Source: Humulus lupulus (lineage: Eukaryota > Streptophyta > Magnoliopsida > Rosales > Cannabaceae). Taken from it: DNA of 64,000 nucleotides. The notes under the pieces are model-generated. The model was not told where the DNA came from and did no database searches. It was given only the letters and a program-made list of their open reading frames with translations. Below are positions 1 through 11,908 of the stretch, piece by piece; within the stretch, counting starts at the first letter, position 1, and the number at the start of each line of letters is the position of its first letter. The stretch spans positions 90,305,868 to 90,369,867 of the forward strand of contig NC_084797.1 in NCBI RefSeq assembly GCF_963169125.1. Direction: 5' to 3'. Position numbers and translations under genes: made by a program.

Positions 1-1807
1 GGAATATCCTCATCCCATGGACGCGGAGGAGGCGCCAAAAGTGGTGGCGCTTCGCGATCAGGTGGCCACTTAGCAGCAGAAACTCGACACCCAGGAGGGT
101 AGTATCGCTGCCCTATAGGAGATGGTTAACGCCATGAGGGCTACTTTGGTGGCCCAAGGGCTGCAAGTGGACCCCCATGGCGAAGTACCATCTAGGAAAC
201 CAGCTGGAGTGCCACCTGTCAACCCAACCAGTGTACCTCCCGAGCACCTGGCTGATGTGGCTTGACATCAACATCTTGATTAACAATGCAAACATTGAGT
301 CCTATGGGGAAACAGAAGTAGAATACCCCTATGGTAGTTGTGCATTCCAAGGCCAAAATAACCTACAAGAAGGCCTCAACGCTCGAAGGTGTAACAAGGT
401 TTTCGGGCGCAAACCCAGGAGGAAGGACCAGTCAAACCTCCGGAACAGCCTCAACCATCAAAAGAGGGATAACCTGACACAAAGATCCAACCAAGATCAC
501 GCCCCTCCACGCAGAATTAGAGAGCTTGAAGAGGATAATGCTCAGAATGGCCCGACGACAAGGCCATGACTCCGACTCGGAGGACAAGGACGGGGAGCCA
601 TGTGCTCCCCACATTGTTGAAGCCCTGTTACTACGAGGCTTTAAGATGCATGTCATCACATCCTATGATGGCAATACGGATCCCATCGACCACCTTTTGA
701 AGTTCAATAGGTTAATGTTGATCCATCGTGTCCCTGAAGATGCCAAGTGTCGTGTATTCCTGATAACCTTAACAGGATCGACAGATGGATGGTTCAAGAA
801 ACACATGTCGAGATCCATTCACTCGTGGCACCAACTATCGTCTTCATTCCGAAGACAATTCATAGCTTCTCGGAAGGTGAGCTTTGAGGTCAATGCTTTG
901 GATAACATAAAGCAGGGACCCTTCGAGACCCTCAAGGCTTATGTCAAGCACTTCAAGGAGGAAGTTGTGAAGATTGAGTGAGTCGACCACGACCAGCATC
1001 TGCGTGGGGTCCCTGTTATGGGATGACCTTTAGCAGAGAGGATCTCGAAGGCTCAACGACTTCATTTGTCGGGCCCAAAAGTATATTAGCAGGGAAGATG
1101 CCTAGATCGGGGTATTTGGCAGCCCCGTCACCTTTCCCGCTCCATTGATGCCAAGCCTCGTGGCTTCGGGGATCCAATATTCACCCCACACTCCCGTCCA
1201 ACATAGTGTGGTGGGAACCCAGTCTAGTCAAATTGTCTCACCAGCTGGCTTTAATGTCGTGCCACCCGCTGGTTTTAGTACCGCTTCGACGATATATGGA
1301 GCAGCGCCGCTGCCCACTGGATAGAATGCTTATCAGCCTGCATTCAATGTTGGAGTTGCTGCTCCATCCTAGTCTGCTGCACCCAGCCATACCCCCAATA
1401 GCAGTAGACGCAGGGGCAAGGGCAAGGGCATAAAGCACAAGGGAAATGGGATAGTGAAGACAGGACAGGGAGCTTTCCCCGATGAGAAGTACGTCTCGCA
1501 GTACTCCGAGCACACTGACTTAGTTGACTCTCAGGAGAACATCTTCGTGGCCACGGAATAGCACGTCTATTACCGGAAACCACAACCCATTCGGAGAGAC
1601 AAGGAAATGCAAGATCCCAATAAATTTTGTCATTTTTGTAACGATGTGGAGCACCACACCCATGAGTGCCGCCAACTCAAGGATGAGATTGAAAACCTTA
1701 TCAAACTGGGACACCTCCACCAATATGCTCGGGATGGAGCACGCCCGGTTCAGGCCCCGACCACGGTAACTCCTGCGCAACCTGCAGCTTCCCATGTGCC
1801 AACATGA
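1..1807 (+). pseudogene. Tat element A gag (degenerate, 5' truncated by window)
   Basis: Capsid/nucleocapsid polyprotein that would package element RNA. An N-terminal stretch (about 18-260) reads as a charged, probably coiled-coil region with in-frame stops. A Retrotrans_gag-like core lies at about 600-981, with DGNTDPIDHLLKF and LDNIKQGPFETLKAYVKHF as recognisable blocks; the frame then stops at 979-981. A zinc knuckle of form C-x2-C-x4-H-x4-C lies near 1627-1668, followed by a short tail ending at 1805-1807. Several stops and at least one frame change mean it cannot be translated as one protein. What follows at once is RT sequence, so the protease that should lie between is missing. Recognition of the family is firm; the exact start is unknown. 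Confidence 0.8.
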
Positions 1808-1952
1808 TCTTGAACGTCGATCCCAACGTCGCTCCGATTCAGCAAAAGCCGAGAACGTTTGACCAGACTAGGGCAGAAGCCTTAAAGACGGAGGTGGACA
1901 AGGTACTCGCAAACAGATTCATTCAGGATGCCCAATATCCCAAGTGGGTATC
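1808..1952 (+). pseudogene. Tat element A pol, first fragment (RT N-terminus)
   Basis: This short stretch reads as the start of a Tat reverse transcriptase: LNVDPN, then QKPRTFDQTRAEALKTEVDK, then FIQDAQYPKWVS, the region just before the RT palm. It follows the gag zinc-knuckle tail with no room for the aspartic protease and linker that normally separate them, so an internal deletion of roughly a kilobase is inferred near 1805. Translation is broken at 1953 by a solo LTR and resumes at 6446. The last five bases, GTATC, are one copy of the target duplication. Confidence 0.7.
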
Positions 1953-4900
1953 TGTAACACCCTCCTAATCTAGGACCGTTACACTGTGTACTTAAAATTG
2001 TGTCAGACCTGCTAATCAGGTCATTTGGTTTAAAACGTTTAACTAAGGTTAGTGACAAGGGTTAGGGTTAAAATTTTTGGTCAAAGAACCATTGAATTTT
2101 ATTCCAAAAGCTTTATATAACACGGGATCCCAAAATATTACAACTCAATTGTTAAAAAGGGTAAATATAAATCAAAAGTTACTTCAGCCGGTCTAAACGG
2201 CAAAACAGGCCTATAACCCTGGTTCCTCTAAGATATCCCCAGTCGTGATGGTTGAGCAGCCGCATATGTACACGCCGCCATCAAACCTCTCCAACTCATG
2301 GCTGGTCAAGCTTTCCCTTTCCCTTACCTGCACCACAAAGCACCCGTGAGTCGAGGCTCGGCAAGAAAACAAAACATGCAACAACAGAGAATATAACTTT
2401 AAAATAACCATTCAACAATAATCTGTTGGTTTTTATTGATCAAATCAGAGATTATACGCAGCGGAACAACAATCAAATTGTTAGATTAATCCCATAAGAT
2501 TTCTAGATCTACTTATTCACATGCATATATATATATATATTGAATCAAGGACATGAATAGAAAAATTACCTCAAGTCCTTCCTTGCTGTTATCTTTTTGT
2601 ATGGCTAAATCCTCGAGATCTCACACCAAGATCTTCCAAAATGTTCTCAGGCACACAAAGAACGAGTGTGGGCTCGCTATACAAATAATAGGCAATAAAC
2701 TATTTATCAGATGTTCTCAACACATGAGATCTGATAAAGTTTTGGACCTAGGTTTTGTGAAGAACAATGACTTTAGTTTATGTCACTGTTCTCTTTCTCT
2801 GAGAGAGATTCCTAGATATTTTTCTATCCCTGAAAAATTATGTTCTGTGAAAAACTAATATCCAATATTTAATAATATCCAATATATTAAAATATTTGTT
2901 ATTTTAAACAAATTCAAAATAACTTATCAGTTATCAGATTTTTGTTTAAATAATAATATTTTAATCATATTAAAATATCTCATTATTTATTTAATATTTA
3001 AATAACTAAAATTGTGGAATCAAGAGACTGAGTAAACTCTCTTATGCGTGTAGCACAATGCCTGTGCACTGTGCCACACGTGGACCACATGCCTGTGATG
3101 ACATGTGATTTTTTCCAATTTTTATTATTATTTAAATACCGAAAATCCCAAAAATAAATTAATTCAAAATTAATTATATTTTTGTTAAATCAAATAATTA
3201 ATTAATTCTCAATTAATTAATTACACATAATTAAACAATAATTATGTTTGATACATAGAAATTTTTTTTACTTATCACATAAGTCCTTTTTGCCCATTTT
3301 TTGTATTTGCCTTTGACAATGATTGTTTGAGCCATTTCATGGACCATGGACCTATAACATTAAGCTCCAATAAATTGAAACTAAATAATTAAACTCTTTA
3401 ATTATAATAGTTAATTTATTAATTCTGATATTACTCCACTATAAATTCAGAATTGCACTATTTATGTTATAGATATACCTTTACAGAAATCTTTCTCTTA
3501 AGTCGTCCATTGATATAACCATCTTATAATAGTTCAACTCTCTAATTAATTAGTTCATAAATTAGAATGGAAGAATTACCATTTAACCTTTCTAATTTAC
3601 TTCTTATTCCTTAAGTACCATTAATTCACTAGTGAATAATTAATCTATAATCTAATTATAGATTTGAGCTCAAAATCTTTCAGTTCCAGAATTAACCCTT
3701 AAGGGAAATAATATACGATCCGTTAGGAAAGATTAGATTCCTTATTGTTGATACATGTTCCCAGCCATCCATGATATTAAATCTCCAAAACAAAAGTCAT
3801 TAGCCTCATTCTTTGAAGAGACCTTAATGAATGAATCAAAAGATTTAATAAACATGAACAAGAGTTCATGAACACTCAGGATTTAGGTTGATCTATAAAT
3901 GATCATCAGTTATGATATGAATTATAAGTCTTTATTGTTAAATGGTTTTTGGATAAAGACTCTAATTCATATCGGTCCATGTCATATATAATCATATTAT
4001 ATAAAGCACCTTTACCGAGATGTCTTTCCACATCAATAATCTGAATCTAGATTATTTGTATCATTATGATACTTAGTAAACCGTACTTGCAACTCCAATT
4101 AAAGAATTCCATAACTTTAATTTGTTATTGTTGACTATTTTTATTCATTCATGTGATCTTAATTCTCTCGTACTAATACAAGATCACATCCTCAATAATG
4201 AATATGGAATTTTTCTGATATTTTCAAAATTATTCAAACAATAATTTAACAATCTAAATATAATAATAATAATAAACTATTGTATTTATTTATTCATTGA
4301 AAAAACAAATGTCTTTACATGCTTTTAGGACACACTCCTAACATAATCAATAACATTAATTCATAGCCAATATCATTTAAGTTCAATCACATGATCATTG
4401 GATCAACCTGGGGCTGTTGCCCTATTCAGTTGGCTTTTAAGCCAACTCTCGGGCCTATGCCCTTGCTATGTGACCATAGAGTCACTTGGGGCCCTCCCTT
4501 AGCTCCGTCTCACTAGCCATAGAGCTAGCCCAACCCCCGTGGTTCACCTTCGACCATAGAGTCGATCAACATGCATTGCTTGTTTAGGCCAATGCCTTTC
4601 GACCAATGCACATCGCACTATTGCCGTCCTTGACTCATAAGTCAAGCCCTGATCAAGGATTTCACACCTTACTTATAAGGAACAAATGTGGATAGGCACT
4701 TCCTGACAAATTAAGCACATATTCATGCTAATCATATAATCCCATTGAATAACCATTTCCACAATACTAAACATATTCACATAACGGGGCCACATGCCCT
4801 GCTCATAGAGTTCATACAATGAGTATAAGCACTTAAGCATTCATCAGCAAGCATTTAAAACAATAGTCCAACATAACTAATCCAGGGGCCCAAGCCCTAA

Positions 4901-6450
4901 CCATATTCAAATATAATAGACGGGCCAAGCCCTAATCATAATAACATATAATGAACGGGCCAAGCCCTAATCACGCACAACATGTTCTGGGTGTAGTTTT
5001 CTTACCTAAGGTCTAAGCAAGCGTAAATAAGAATGACTGTCGAGAACGATCCCGGTTTTGAGCCCTTAGTGATACCCTAAGTCACAACCATAAAATAGGA
5101 TTCTATTAATATCGAGCGATAAAAGGCTTCCGGACCAAGTCCTAGCCTCTGGGGCCTTGTGTTCCACCAAACCGGGCAGTGGAAACAATCCCGAGCCCTA
5201 AGGAAAAAGTTATATTTTGAAAACAAACTCCCAAGGCAAAACTGCCTAGGTGGGCTGCGACTTGCCCCCTTGTGGGTCGCGGCGCACCCCCTGACCAGTC
5301 CCTACCTCCTCTTTGTCCAGAGGCACGGGCCGCGACTTGGCCTATCAAGTCGCGGCGCACCCCCCAGGCAAAGGCCTCCCAAAGCGCCTGGTTCAAGCTA
5401 AGTCGCGACTTGTCAAGAACAAGGTCGCGACTTGGCCCCTCGAACCCAAAAATTTCTCCACTTTCAGCAGCCAAATCCTATCCAATTTAACCCAAAATTA
5501 TTCCAATAACATAATTCAACCAACACAACAACTCTAATATGTTCCCAGCAATAAAACCCACCAGAAAACTAGACTCAAAACTCATCAAAACTCCAACTCA
5601 ATCCTTGAGCTTAAAGGTTCAAGAACACCCAACACTAGCTCAATAAAAACTAGAATTTAATGACCTGAAAACATAATTTAAATGCTAAACCATAGTTAAA
5701 AGCTTACCTCTACTGAAGAATGAATCCACCAAGTTGCTACTGAGTTCTTTACCAAATCCTTAGCTTCAATTCAAGTGGTCTTAGCCCAAAATCCCCTTAG
5801 TTTCCAATGGTTAGCTTGAGAGAGTTTTGAGGAGAAAACATAGTGAAAAAGGGAGAGGGTCAGTTTAGGCAGACCTTCTAAGTGTTTCTTTTTGTTTTGT
5901 CTTATCTAACTTAAGTTACTTAAGTTAATCCCAAGGCTTGGGGTACCAAAAACGTCCCCGAGGGAAAAATGATAAATTTCCCCAACAGTCCCTCCTAGAC
6001 TATCTAACTTCAAATATATCTCCAATTATTTATTTTCATAACCCGATAACCCAATTTAATATCTAATACCCAAAATACCCCTTGATTTGCCCCGAGTCAG
6101 GTACCGGGTCCCGTTGTGACTTTCCCGCTAACTTGCTCCCTAGGATCGCCTCATGCTGAGAACCCAAATAAACCCACATAATAATGTGGTCTCTCACATA
6201 TATCACATATATGCACACAAATACACATTTATGCCCACAACGGGCCAAATTACCAAATCGCCCTTCTAATAAGAAGCGGTCCCAAATGCATATTTAATAT
6301 TCCTAAATATGCGCATCTAATCATAATATCACATAATCCACATAATTACAATTAATATAACAATTACAGACGCAATTCCATATATTGCCATTCCGACCCC
6401 CTAATCAAGGCCCTCAGCCTAATTAGGTAACTTTGGGATGTTACAATATC
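1948..6450 (-). mobile_element. Tekay-like solo LTR 1 with target duplication
   Basis: The LTR proper is 1953-6445, running TGTAACACCC to GGATGTTACA on the + strand. The terminal sequences match the other Tekay-like LTRs here read in reverse, so its transcriptional direction is minus. No coding or primer site lies inside, so it is a solo LTR. Flanking pentamers are GTATC (1948-1952) and ATATC (6446-6450), a duplication with one mismatch. Removing the copia-type solo LTR inside leaves about 2.57 kb. It holds the conserved block near 2323-2370, a cluster of CGCGAC dyads at 5258-5430 and a GTAAG-type splice-like motif on the minus strand at about 5700. It splits RT of element A. Confidence 0.85.
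2419..4348 (-). mobile_element. Ty1/copia-type solo LTR with perfect target duplication
   Basis: LTR proper 2424-4343 (1920 bp), AT-rich, starting TGTTGG and ending CCTAACA on the + strand, flanked by the perfect pentamer TAATC at 2419-2423 and 4344-4348. On the minus strand it begins TGTTAGGAGTGTGTCC and ends with a CCGCTGCG-type motif, like plant copia (Angela/SIRE-type) LTRs, so its direction is minus. No internal domain is left. It lies inside solo LTR 1 and is the youngest layer here. Open frames within it, for example 2553-2858, are not genes. Superfamily assignment rests on LTR ends and length only. Confidence 0.75.
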
Positions 6451-9331
6451 CATTTCGATCCTAGTGCCCAAGCCAAATGGCACCTGGAGGACTTGCATAG
6501 ACTTTTCCGACCTTAACAAGGCTTGCCCCAAAGACTGTTTCCCATTGCCGAAAATAGATCAGATGGTCAACGCCACCTCCGGTTATGAGCTCTTGTCCTT
6601 TATGGGCGCATACTCGGGCTATAATCATATTTCCATGCATGTCGCGAATCAAGAACACACCACCTTCCAAGCTGATAAAGGAGTCTACTGCTATAAAGTG
6701 ATGCCCTTCAGGCTGAAGAATGTTGGTGCCACATACCAAAGGCTCGTGAACTCTATGTTCAAGGAACAGTTTTGATGGAACATGGAGGTTTAGGTAGACA
6801 ACATGTTTTTCAAGTCTAGAACAGCCCCCGACCACATAAAGGACCTAGCGAAGGTGTTTTCAGTACTTCGCAGGTTTGGAATGAAACTGAACCCCTACAA
6901 GTGCACTGTTGGAGTTGCCTTCACGAAGTTTCTGGGCTTTATTGTCAGTGCTTGAGGGATAAAGGCAAACCCCAAGAAGATCAAAGCCCTGGTCGATATG
7001 CCATCCCCCAAAAGCATAAGGATGTTAAGACCCTCACTGGGAGGATAGCCGCCTTAATTCGCTTTGTTTCCAAGAAAACTGACAGTGGATCCTGTTCTTC
7101 AACATACTCCGAGGAGGTCAGCAGTTTGAATGGACGGAGGAGTGCGAACAAGCGTTCCAATAATAGCAGGCGCACATAGAAAACCCACCTATCTTGTCGA
7201 AGCCCATAGACGAAGAACCCCTCCTTCTTTACATGGTTGTCTCAGAGAATGCCATCAGTGCCACCTTAGTACGCGAGGAAGGCCGCGTCCAGCACCCCAT
7301 GTACTATGTGAGAAAGAGACTCCTCAAAGCAAAGTCCAGATACACACTCAAGGAGAAGCTGACCTTTTGCCTAATGGTAGCTTCTCAAAAGCTAAGGCCC
7401 TATTTCCAAGTGCATCCCATCAAGGTCCTCACGAACCATCCCTTACGGCAGGTCCTCCAAAAGCCAGAGTCATCTGGGAGACTCCTAAAGTGGTCAGTCG
7501 AACTTAGTCAGTTTGACATCACTTATCACTCGAGGACTGCCATAAAGGGATAGGCGTTGGTAGATTTCATCGTCGAGTGCACAGGAAACCACGACAGACC
7601 TGGGGATGCCCTAGTGGTTGGGCCCACGTGGAGGCTACACGTAGATGGTTCGTCGAATAAAAATGGTGTCAGAGCAAGCTTTATTTTGGTATCCCCCGAA
7701 GGGCACATGGTTCACAACTCCCTAAGATTTGAGTTTGATGTCTCAAACAATGAAGCAATGTATGAGGTGCTTATTGCTGGACTCTGAGTAACGCTTGAGC
7801 TCAAGGCTGAGAGCCTTGAGATTTTCAGTGACTCACAGCTAGTAGTTAATCAGGTGCTCGAGGAGTACCAGGCCCGGGGGACAAAAATGACCGCTTACTT
7901 GGCGAGGACCCAAGAAATGCTACACTTCTTCAAAATATTCACCATTCGACAAGTGCCACGGGAACAGAGCTCTAACATTGATGCCTTAGCCAAGCTCACA
8001 ACCACCAGAGATGTTGAATTGATCAATGTAGTCCCCATTGACTACTTGGCTACTTCGAGCATCTCAGCTCCCGAGGAAGTGTAAGCAGTACAACCCCAGG
8101 ACGGTTGGATGGAGCCCATAGTGAAATATCTTATCTCTGGTGAGTTACCGCAAGACAAGAAAGTAGCAGGCTGTACAAGCGAGGATATTCACTGCCCTTG
8201 CTCTGATATGTGTCCATGCAAGAAGTTGATTTGATACTCCAAGAAGTGCATGAGGGCTTTTGTAGGGACCACGCTGGGGGGCAGAGCCTCGCTAAGAAGA
8301 TCTTGAGACAAGGATACTTTTGGCCCACCATGAATAGAGACGCGATGGACTATGTCAAGAAGTTTGAAAAGTGTTAGTGCTTCGCTAATATACCTCGAGC
8401 TCCTCCAAATGAGCTCACCTAAATGACTAGTCCTTGGCCCTTTACGGTCTGGGACATTGACCTTATCGGGTCATTGCCCACGGGAAAAGGAGGAGTGAAT
8501 TATGCAATAGTGGCAGTCGATTACTTCAAGAAGTGGGTCGAGGCCGAGCCACTCGCTACAATCACTTCTAAGAAGGAACTATAGTTTGTCATAAAAAACA
8601 CTGTTTGCTGCTACAGGCCCTTAAGGAAGATAGTCTTCGACAACGGCCTGCAGTTTGACAGCGAGGTGTTCACGGACTTCTGTCACTGACACATAGTTAT
8701 TAAGAGCTTTTCCTCTGTGGCCCACCTGCAGACAAACAGGCAGGTGGAAGCAATCAACAAGACACTCAAAGCCACCTTGAAGAAAGGTGCTTGGCCCGAG
8801 AAGCTGCCTAGAGCATTGTGGAGTTACCACACCACCAAGACCTCCACTGGCCACTCGCCATTCTCTATGGCCTATGGGTATGAGGCCATGCTCCCGGTTC
8901 AAGCAGCAATCTCAACACACTGACGAGATACAAATGATTTAACCACAAACCACACTTTATTCCGAGAGTCCCTGAACCTTGTGGAGGAGCTTCGTGAAGC
9001 TTCTCAGCTTCGAGTAGCGTCCTACCAATAGAAAGTAGCCAGGTATTTCAAATCTAAAGTGAAGGATAGAAAGTTTGGGGTCGAAGATCTGGTGTTGCGA
9101 AGAGTCTTCTTAGCCACCCGAGACCCTGGTGCGAGAGTGTTGGGACCTATCTGGGAGGGCCTATACCGAGTTGAGAGCGTTGTATGTCCGAGGACATACA
9201 AATTAGCCCGACTGAATGGGGAATTGATACCCCATGCCTGGAATGGCAAGCATCTTTGGTGGTATTACCAGTGTATGAGTAGTAAATTTATTAAATTTTG
9301 TAATCTCCTTGTAGCCTCCGAGCACAGTTAA
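6446..9331 (+). pseudogene. Tat element A pol: RT, RNase H, archaeal-like RNase H, integrase
   Basis: Replication polyprotein, continued from 1952. RT (6464-6900) begins PKPNGTWRTCIDFSDLNKA; the catalytic VDD is replaced by VDN after a stop near 6790. The Ty3 RNase H follows at 7194-7553. A second, archaeal-like RNase H (about 7630-8010) carries HVDGSS, NNEAMYE and SDSQLVVNQ; this double RNase H is the known hallmark of the Tat lineage. Integrase (8220-9331) shows the HHCC finger region, WDIDLIGS, FDNGLQFDS and RQVEAIN for the D,D,E core, and a C-terminus ending near GELIPHAWNGKHL. At least eight stops or frame changes make it non-functional. Protease is missing upstream. Confidence 0.88.
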
Positions 9332-9698
9332 TGGAAACTGTGTAAACAAAACACAGTACATTTTGTTGAGATTCTGATTATATTTGTTTCCTTTATTCTG
9401 TATGTACTATTCATAGAGCACCCGCTCACAGGCAGGACAAGTGAACGCAGAATAGTCTCTGATCACTTGGGGGGAATGGAGTTAGGGCAAGCTCGCAGAG
9501 TACCACACCTCGCAGAGGATGACTAGGAAACTAAGCTTGTAAAAAGTAGAGTAGGCTTAGCATCAATACCCCAAGAATAGTAAAACCTAGGAAACTAAGA
9601 AGCCTTGAGTCAGCAACCTAAAATACTAATCTTGTTCAGAGCGGAGTAGGCTTAGTGTCTAGAGACTAAAGACTAAGAATCTGAGTAGTGCGAGAATG

Positions 9699-10128
9699 GA
9701 CCTAGGTCACCACCCGTGGACGTTGTGCCCAAGGAGCACTAACCAAGTCCCTAGATCTCGAGATGCGAATGGAAGACCGAGTCCTCTATACTCGGTCTTG
9801 AGGCATGGAATTAGGTCACCTCCCATGGACACTGGGCCCGAGGAACATTGACCAAGTCCCCGGTAAACCGCAAGCAAAAATAGCATATTCTCCCAAGGAC
9901 AACGCACACCCAAGGAGTAATAACAAAATCCCAATCCTCGAGATGTGAGTGGAAGCCCAAGTCATCCGCACTCTGGCATGAGCCTAAGTCGCCTGACTTA
10001 AAAACCCAAGTTGCGCAAGTACAGACTGAGGTTACCTCCCGAGGACTTCGTGCCCCGGGAGTAATGGCCTAGTCTTACAATCTCAAGATGTGAATGGAAG
10101 CTCGAGTCATTGGAACTTAGAGCTAGAC
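9699..10128 (+). repeat. Degenerate ~110-bp tandem repeats with hairpins
   Basis: About four diverged units begin near 9699, 9812, 9890 and 10,028. Each unit has a GGTCACC/GGTTACC box, then a GGAC..GCCC..GGAG box, then ACC/GCC-AAGTCC or similar; three of them continue into CTCGAGATG-TGAATGGAAG. Right after GGAAG comes an imperfect or perfect hairpin with a 7-nt loop: stem AAGACCGAGT/ACTCGGTCTT at 9773-9799 (10 perfect pairs), a weaker one at 9955-9977, and AGCTCGAGT/ACTTAGAGCT at 10,099-10,124. Unit borders are approximate. Confidence 0.6.
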
Positions 10129-10324
10129 CTCGAGTGCTAAAACTTGAGTATCGTGAAAAACTTATTCTAAGGGAGTGAACTCGATTACCTAAGCCTAGGT
10201 AGATGAGTTCATGTCTTCCACATGATTAGGTCCCGAGTTGTGCACTCAGGGGGGAAATCAAAAGGCATGAATTGGCCCACCGGTGACCATATACCCGAGG
10301 GGCAGGTAGCTTAGTGCAAAGGAC

Positions 10325-10801
10325 CTCTTGAGGGCCCGATTCATTAAGACTCAAGGACACAAGACGACATTGAAGTTACTTTCAAGGATATCGAGCCTGG
10401 AAGACAACACTAAATGTCCTAAGCGTCGAGCACTAAGGCAAAAAGTCCTATAGTGCAACATACCTCCTAAAAGCCCGAGTCGTTGAAACTCGAAGGCATA
10501 GGATAGCTAAGTGCCCTCACTTGATACTGCATCAAAGTTACTCTTAGGACCACGAGCCTATGAAGAAACACTAAATGCACAAGCGACTAGACACTGGCAG
10601 GAAGATCCTCAAGCTTTAAGTACCATAGGCTAGTCCCGTCCTAAGTTGTTGGAACTCGGTGACGTTGGGTCACGTCAAGTGTATTACTTAACCTCGCGTT
10701 AAAGTTTCTCTCAAGGATTGTCGGCCTACAGAGCAACACTAAATGCCTAAAAATTGAGTACTAAGAGAAGTCGATAAAGACTCGAGTCTTCAAGACTCGA
10801 G
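10325..10801 (+). repeat. Three ~165-bp tandem repeats with hairpins
   Basis: Three units are anchored by the box CATTGAAGTTACT at 10,368, CATCAAAGTTACT at 10,530 and CGTTAAAGTTTCT at 10,697 (spacings 162 and 167). Each continues through a (C)GAGCCT- or CGGCCT-like word into ACACTAAATG and then a GAGCACTAAG-like box. Hairpins with a 7-nt loop recur between them: GCC-CGAGT/ACTCG-aa-GGC at 10,473-10,497 and CTCGAGT/ACTCGAG at 10,781-10,801. This last one can also be read as a 21-bp palindrome with a single central base. Confidence 0.65.
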
Positions 10802-11040
10802 CATAAGACCTAAGTCAACAACTTGGGAATCTCGTGAGTTACGTTATGTTGAGCCAAATTAACAAAGTCCATGTTGCCTATTTACTAAGTGTCAATTCGA
10901 TAATAATAAGGCAATCACGACAATAAAGTAGTGCAAGCTACATAAATTTAAGTAGAAAAATATTTACAACAGAGCTCGAGGGTTTGAGCATTAATTGTCT
11001 ATACCCCAATAAATTGTGGCACGAAAGCCTAAATAAGGGT

Positions 11041-11908
11041 CACGCCAAGTGCTACTCCAGGACCTCCTCCACCACGTCAATGATTGGGTCCACTTCTGGA
11101 GCCTTCCCAGCCTCGCGAGCCATAGTGTGAGCCGCCTCTGCAGTTTGAGTTGCCTGTAGAAACTCTTCGAAGAGGAGTTTGTACTTCTTGGGTTCTCTCG
11201 TGAAATCCAAGCTCATCTCCCGATTATGAAACCAGGCCACGTAAAAGGCATCCTCATAAATTATCCCAATTTCCTGATTGAGTGTGTCCACCTAATGTTG
11301 AGAGGACCTTTTCATATCCATGGCTTGGATGGCCTTCCTCTCACCAAACTCGGCTCTGTCCTTGGCTTCTTGAAGCTGCTCCTAAAGATGGGTCTCAAAA
11401 TCCTCAGGCAACCTCCGCCATTGCCTTCTTGGACAACTCTTTGGCCTATCGCAGCTTTTCGGCAGTCTTGAGGGCAGCCTCCTCAAGCTCCCGAGAGTGT
11501 TTTTGCTCGACTTCCAAAGTGGCCTGAAGGAGAGTGAGCTCTTCGGGAGGGACTCGAGTCTTTTCCTTGAGAATAGTTGTCTTGTCGTGGGCACGCTAGA
11601 GTTCATATGAATTCTCCATCATGATATCGCCTATGCATTTTCAAGCCAATACATACTGCATAAATAGAAAAATTAGTTCAAGTAGTGTGGCGGGTAAGTA
11701 AAGTAAGATTTCGAGAAGTGGTGACTTACCCGGACAATGTCATATCGGCATGAAGAAACAAGAGAGGCCTCGTTGCTGTTACCTAGCTGGGCAAAGCTGT
11801 GGGCAGTCAGACCACACATTGTGCAACTAACCCCATGGAGGAGCTTGACTGCGAGAGGGAAAAACATTTCCCCTAGCTTGGCGGAGAAAAGAGTCTCCAG
11901 CAATGTCC
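11041..11908 (-). pseudogene. Element A antisense ORF, 3' exons
   Basis: Downstream half of the antisense gene of Tat element A, read on the minus strand; it ends at a stop at 11,052. An exon from 11,908 is cut at a strong donor, GG|GTAAGTCACC (intron 11,729-11,656, 74 bp, acceptor TTTATGCAG). The next exon (from 11,655) reads as a highly charged, probably coiled-coil protein (..KEKTRVPPEELTLL.., ..EQKHSRELEEAALKTAEKL..) with a few stops, and the last 79 codons (11,291-11,052) end in ..DPIIDVVEEVLE. The upstream half lies at 22,669-24,013, separated by element G. Antisense extra ORFs are known in Tat elements; their function is unknown. I do not assign one. Confidence 0.65.
11656..11729 (-). 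other. Candidate spliceosomal intron in antisense ORF of A (74 bp)
   Basis: On the minus strand the donor is G|GTAAGTCACC at 11,729 and the acceptor TTTCTATTTATGCAG ends at 11,656. Size, T-rich interior and splice signals suit a short plant intron. Because it is antisense to the element's own transcript, copying through genomic RNA would not remove it. Confidence 0.6.

Larger units (their letters stand above)
9332..11040 (+). other. Element A 3' untranslated region, no sense ORF
   Basis: Between the end of integrase and the antisense ORF lies 1.7 kb without a long reading frame in either direction. The sequence is rich in short words such as CTCGAG, CGAGT and ACTCG and contains two sets of degenerate tandem repeats, annotated separately. 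Tat elements are known to have long and variable 3' regions that generate satellite-like repeats; this one fits. I see no LTR, polypurine tract or promoter in it. Confidence 0.6.

Noticed and set aside
2553..2858. 101-codon + strand frame
   Set aside because: Lies wholly inside the copia-type solo LTR; no domain and no partner in other LTR copies.
5240..5450. Possible CpG island of a host gene
   Set aside because: It is the GC-rich dyad cassette of solo LTR 1; no promoter or exon next to it.
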